The translations under genes and the position numbers were made by a program. 64,000 nucleotides of DNA from a virus. Below, one piece after another: positions 61,185-64,000 of this stretch; position 1 is the first letter of the stretch, and each line of letters opens with the position of its first letter. Under the pieces are notes generated by a model. That model was not told the origin of the DNA. It was given only the letters and a program-made list of their open reading frames with translations, and ran no database searches. The DNA is taken from the IMG/VR virus record IMGVR_UViG_3300027963_000061, positions 1 to 64,000 of that record, one strand, 5' to 3'.

Positions 61185-61487
61185 ATGAAAGACTTAAATG
61201 TAATAGTTTACACAATGAAAGGATGTCCTTTCTGTGACCAATTCAAGGAAATGTTAGTTAAAGAAAGTATTGAATTTTTTGACAGAGACATTGACAAGTA
61301 TAAAGATGAGTATGATACCTATTCAAAGATAACTGAAAATGATATGATACCAGCTTTACTAATAATTGAAGGAAATGGGAAAGACTATGAGTCATTCCTA
61401 TATGCACCTGATAGAAACTATATGGAGCTAACTGAAGCTGTTGATATTATTAACCAACATAGAAAGAAAATCGGATTAATTAAATAA
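61185..61487 (+). CDS. Glutaredoxin-like protein
   Basis: This 100-residue protein has a dithiol active site CPFC at 14-17 after YTMKG and the cis-Pro in MIPALLI near 65. T4 likewise encodes a glutaredoxin (NrdC) for its ribonucleotide reductase. The usual TVP is replaced by MIP, so the glutathione site is somewhat divergent. It ends eight bases inside the convergent minus-strand gene. Confidence 0.8.
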   Translation: MKDLNVIVYTMKGCPFCDQFKEMLVKESIEFFDRDIDKYKDEYDTYSKITENDMIPALLIIEGNGKDYESFLYAPDRNYMELTEAVDIINQHRKKIGLIK

Positions 61488-62235
61488 TTAAAGAATCACC
61501 ATTCTTTTTAATAAGAAAATCATATTCAGAAAGTGGATTTGTGAGTTCAATACTCCAATCCACTTTTTTTATTTCAGTAGATAACCAACTCATGTCAAAA
61601 TCAAAGTTATCTAACGCCCAAGACTGAATGGTCTCATCCTCCGATTCTAAAGAATTATTATATACGGAAAAAATTGGTGATTCGTCTTCATCTTTTTTAG
61701 TTGACAAATTAAATGTAAGGGTGGTAACAGGATAAGTTGGTGGAATATTGTAAAAAATATGTTTTCCATAATAGTACAATAATCTACCTTGTCCTAATGA
61801 ATACCCATGAGGAAACTCAGAACAAACTAATAAACTACTATCATCAACTTCTTTAATAAAGTAATCATAATCGCAAGAAATGTTATTCTCATTAAAGTGG
61901 TTTATTTGTTTATGGTGATAAGAACAGTTGTCTGTGTTATGGTAAGTGTAGGATAATTCATCAAATGGAATCATGTGTTGGTCGTACTCAATAAGGTCTA
62001 AAGTGTGCGTTATTTTATTATCAGTCAAATATTCTGAAAATTTATTTGAAAATTCATTAGAGATATCTGATAAGTTTAATAATGTTTTAGATGTGGTTTT
62101 ACCTTTTACCAAAATAAAATTTTTACAGTCTACAAGATTAATTATTGATTGTTCTTCCTGAGGTATCTTTGAAATTATAAAATCTGCAAATAGATTTATT
62201 AAAAAAATTCTGCTTAATTGTTTTTTTATTGTCAT
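61480..62235 (-). CDS. Minus-strand phage protein, unknown
   Basis: This 251-residue protein is rich in Asp, Tyr and Ser, with a beta-rich centre (EVDDSSLLVCSEFPHGYSLGQGR, about 130-150, and YYGKHIFYNIPPTYPVTTLTF). No catalytic motif or family recognised. It converges on the glutaredoxin gene with an eight-base overlap. The 126-base spacer upstream is shared with the divergent collagen-like fibre gene. Confidence 0.6.
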   Translation of the reverse strand: MTIKKQLSRIFLINLFADFIISKIPQEEQSIINLVDCKNFILVKGKTTSKTLLNLSDISNEFSNKFSEYLTDNKITHTLDLIEYDQHMIPFDELSYTYHNTDNCSYHHKQINHFNENNISCDYDYFIKEVDDSSLLVCSEFPHGYSLGQGRLLYYYGKHIFYNIPPTYPVTTLTFNLSTKKDEDESPIFSVYNNSLESEDETIQSWALDNFDFDMSWLSTEIKKVDWSIELTNPLSEYDFLIKKNGDSLII

Positions 62236-62330
62236 TTTCTTTTTCTTCTGTTATTTATTGTAGTCCAAATTATAGTAAATTTAAAAATAAAAAGGAATAA
62301 AACTTTTCTGTAAATAACAATGTTTCATTG

Positions 62331-62344
62331 TATTTATAGATTAA
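62331..62344 (+). promoter_or_regulatory. Putative late promoter box TATTTATAGATTAA
   Basis: One base different from the boxes at 4534 and 21904, 31 bases before ATG 62362. An inverted repeat ACAATG-TTT-CATTGT (62317-62331) abuts it. Confidence 0.5.
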
Positions 62345-62361
62345 GAGAGAAAAAATAGTCC

Positions 62362-64000
<1,639 letters not shown>

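Overview
The window looks like part of a large tailed-phage genome infecting a Bacteroidota (probably flavobacterial) host. It is AT-rich and densely packed, with frequent 1-4 base start/stop overlaps. It carries phage tail-fibre, endolysin, T4-type recombination/primase and homing-endonuclease genes. The host assignment rests on Bacteroidota-type promoters (TTTG, 19-20 bases, TAnnTTTG) at many sites, and on gene families typical of that phylum: an H1/Hc1-like histone, a DUF4468-like exported protein, a DUF6576-like tail and an RpoD-like short sigma factor. No rRNA, tRNA, CRISPR array or IS element was seen.

Layout. (1) 1-11809: fibre genes on the plus strand with extreme low-complexity repeats: two proteins built of Gly-[Thr/Ser]-[Ser/Asp] triplets, a small relative, a Pro/Thr-rich mucin-like protein, and a short protein with a shared C-terminal module. 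(2) 11811-21641: a glycan island of nine genes: a GT4/heptosyltransferase-like fusion on the minus strand, then a tight plus-strand operon with a DegT-like aminotransferase, NeuD- and CatB-like acyltransferases, three glycosyltransferase-like proteins, a methyltransferase/CmcI fusion and an FkbM-like methyltransferase. (3) 21928-32247: more Pro/Thr-rich fibre or adhesin genes and a large virion protein. (4) 32249-40255: DNA metabolism: RuvC-like resolvase, DnaG-type primase, PD-(D/E)XK nuclease, SbcD/gp47 and SbcC/gp46, interleaved with small membrane and zinc-ribbon proteins. (5) 40329-46427: GIY-YIG, EDxHD-type and HNH endonucleases, a DUF4468-like exported protein, a pyrimidine-dimer glycosylase-like protein and a sigma factor. 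(6) 46496-52555: small membrane proteins, an amidase endolysin, a nested spanin-like pair and charged virion-type proteins. (7) 52637-62235: histone-like, DnaJ-like, Dam methylase, LRR protein, DUF932, PcfJ-like, thioredoxin, glutaredoxin and unknowns. (8) 62362-64000: a collagen-like fibre that runs off the window.

How it may work together. The Ser/Thr-saturated fibres, some with Gly-X-Y and Gly-Pro-Thr periodicity, surround a complete-looking sugar-building and transfer cassette whose first gene carries a protein O-heptosyltransferase-like domain. The main inference is that this phage may glycosylate its own fibres. A second promoter-like motif, ATATTTAT(A), precedes mainly structural and virion-type genes, while the Bacteroidota -33/-7 promoters precede mainly DNA-metabolism genes. 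The phage sigma factor could be the switch between the two. Several intrinsic terminators overlap the next promoter.
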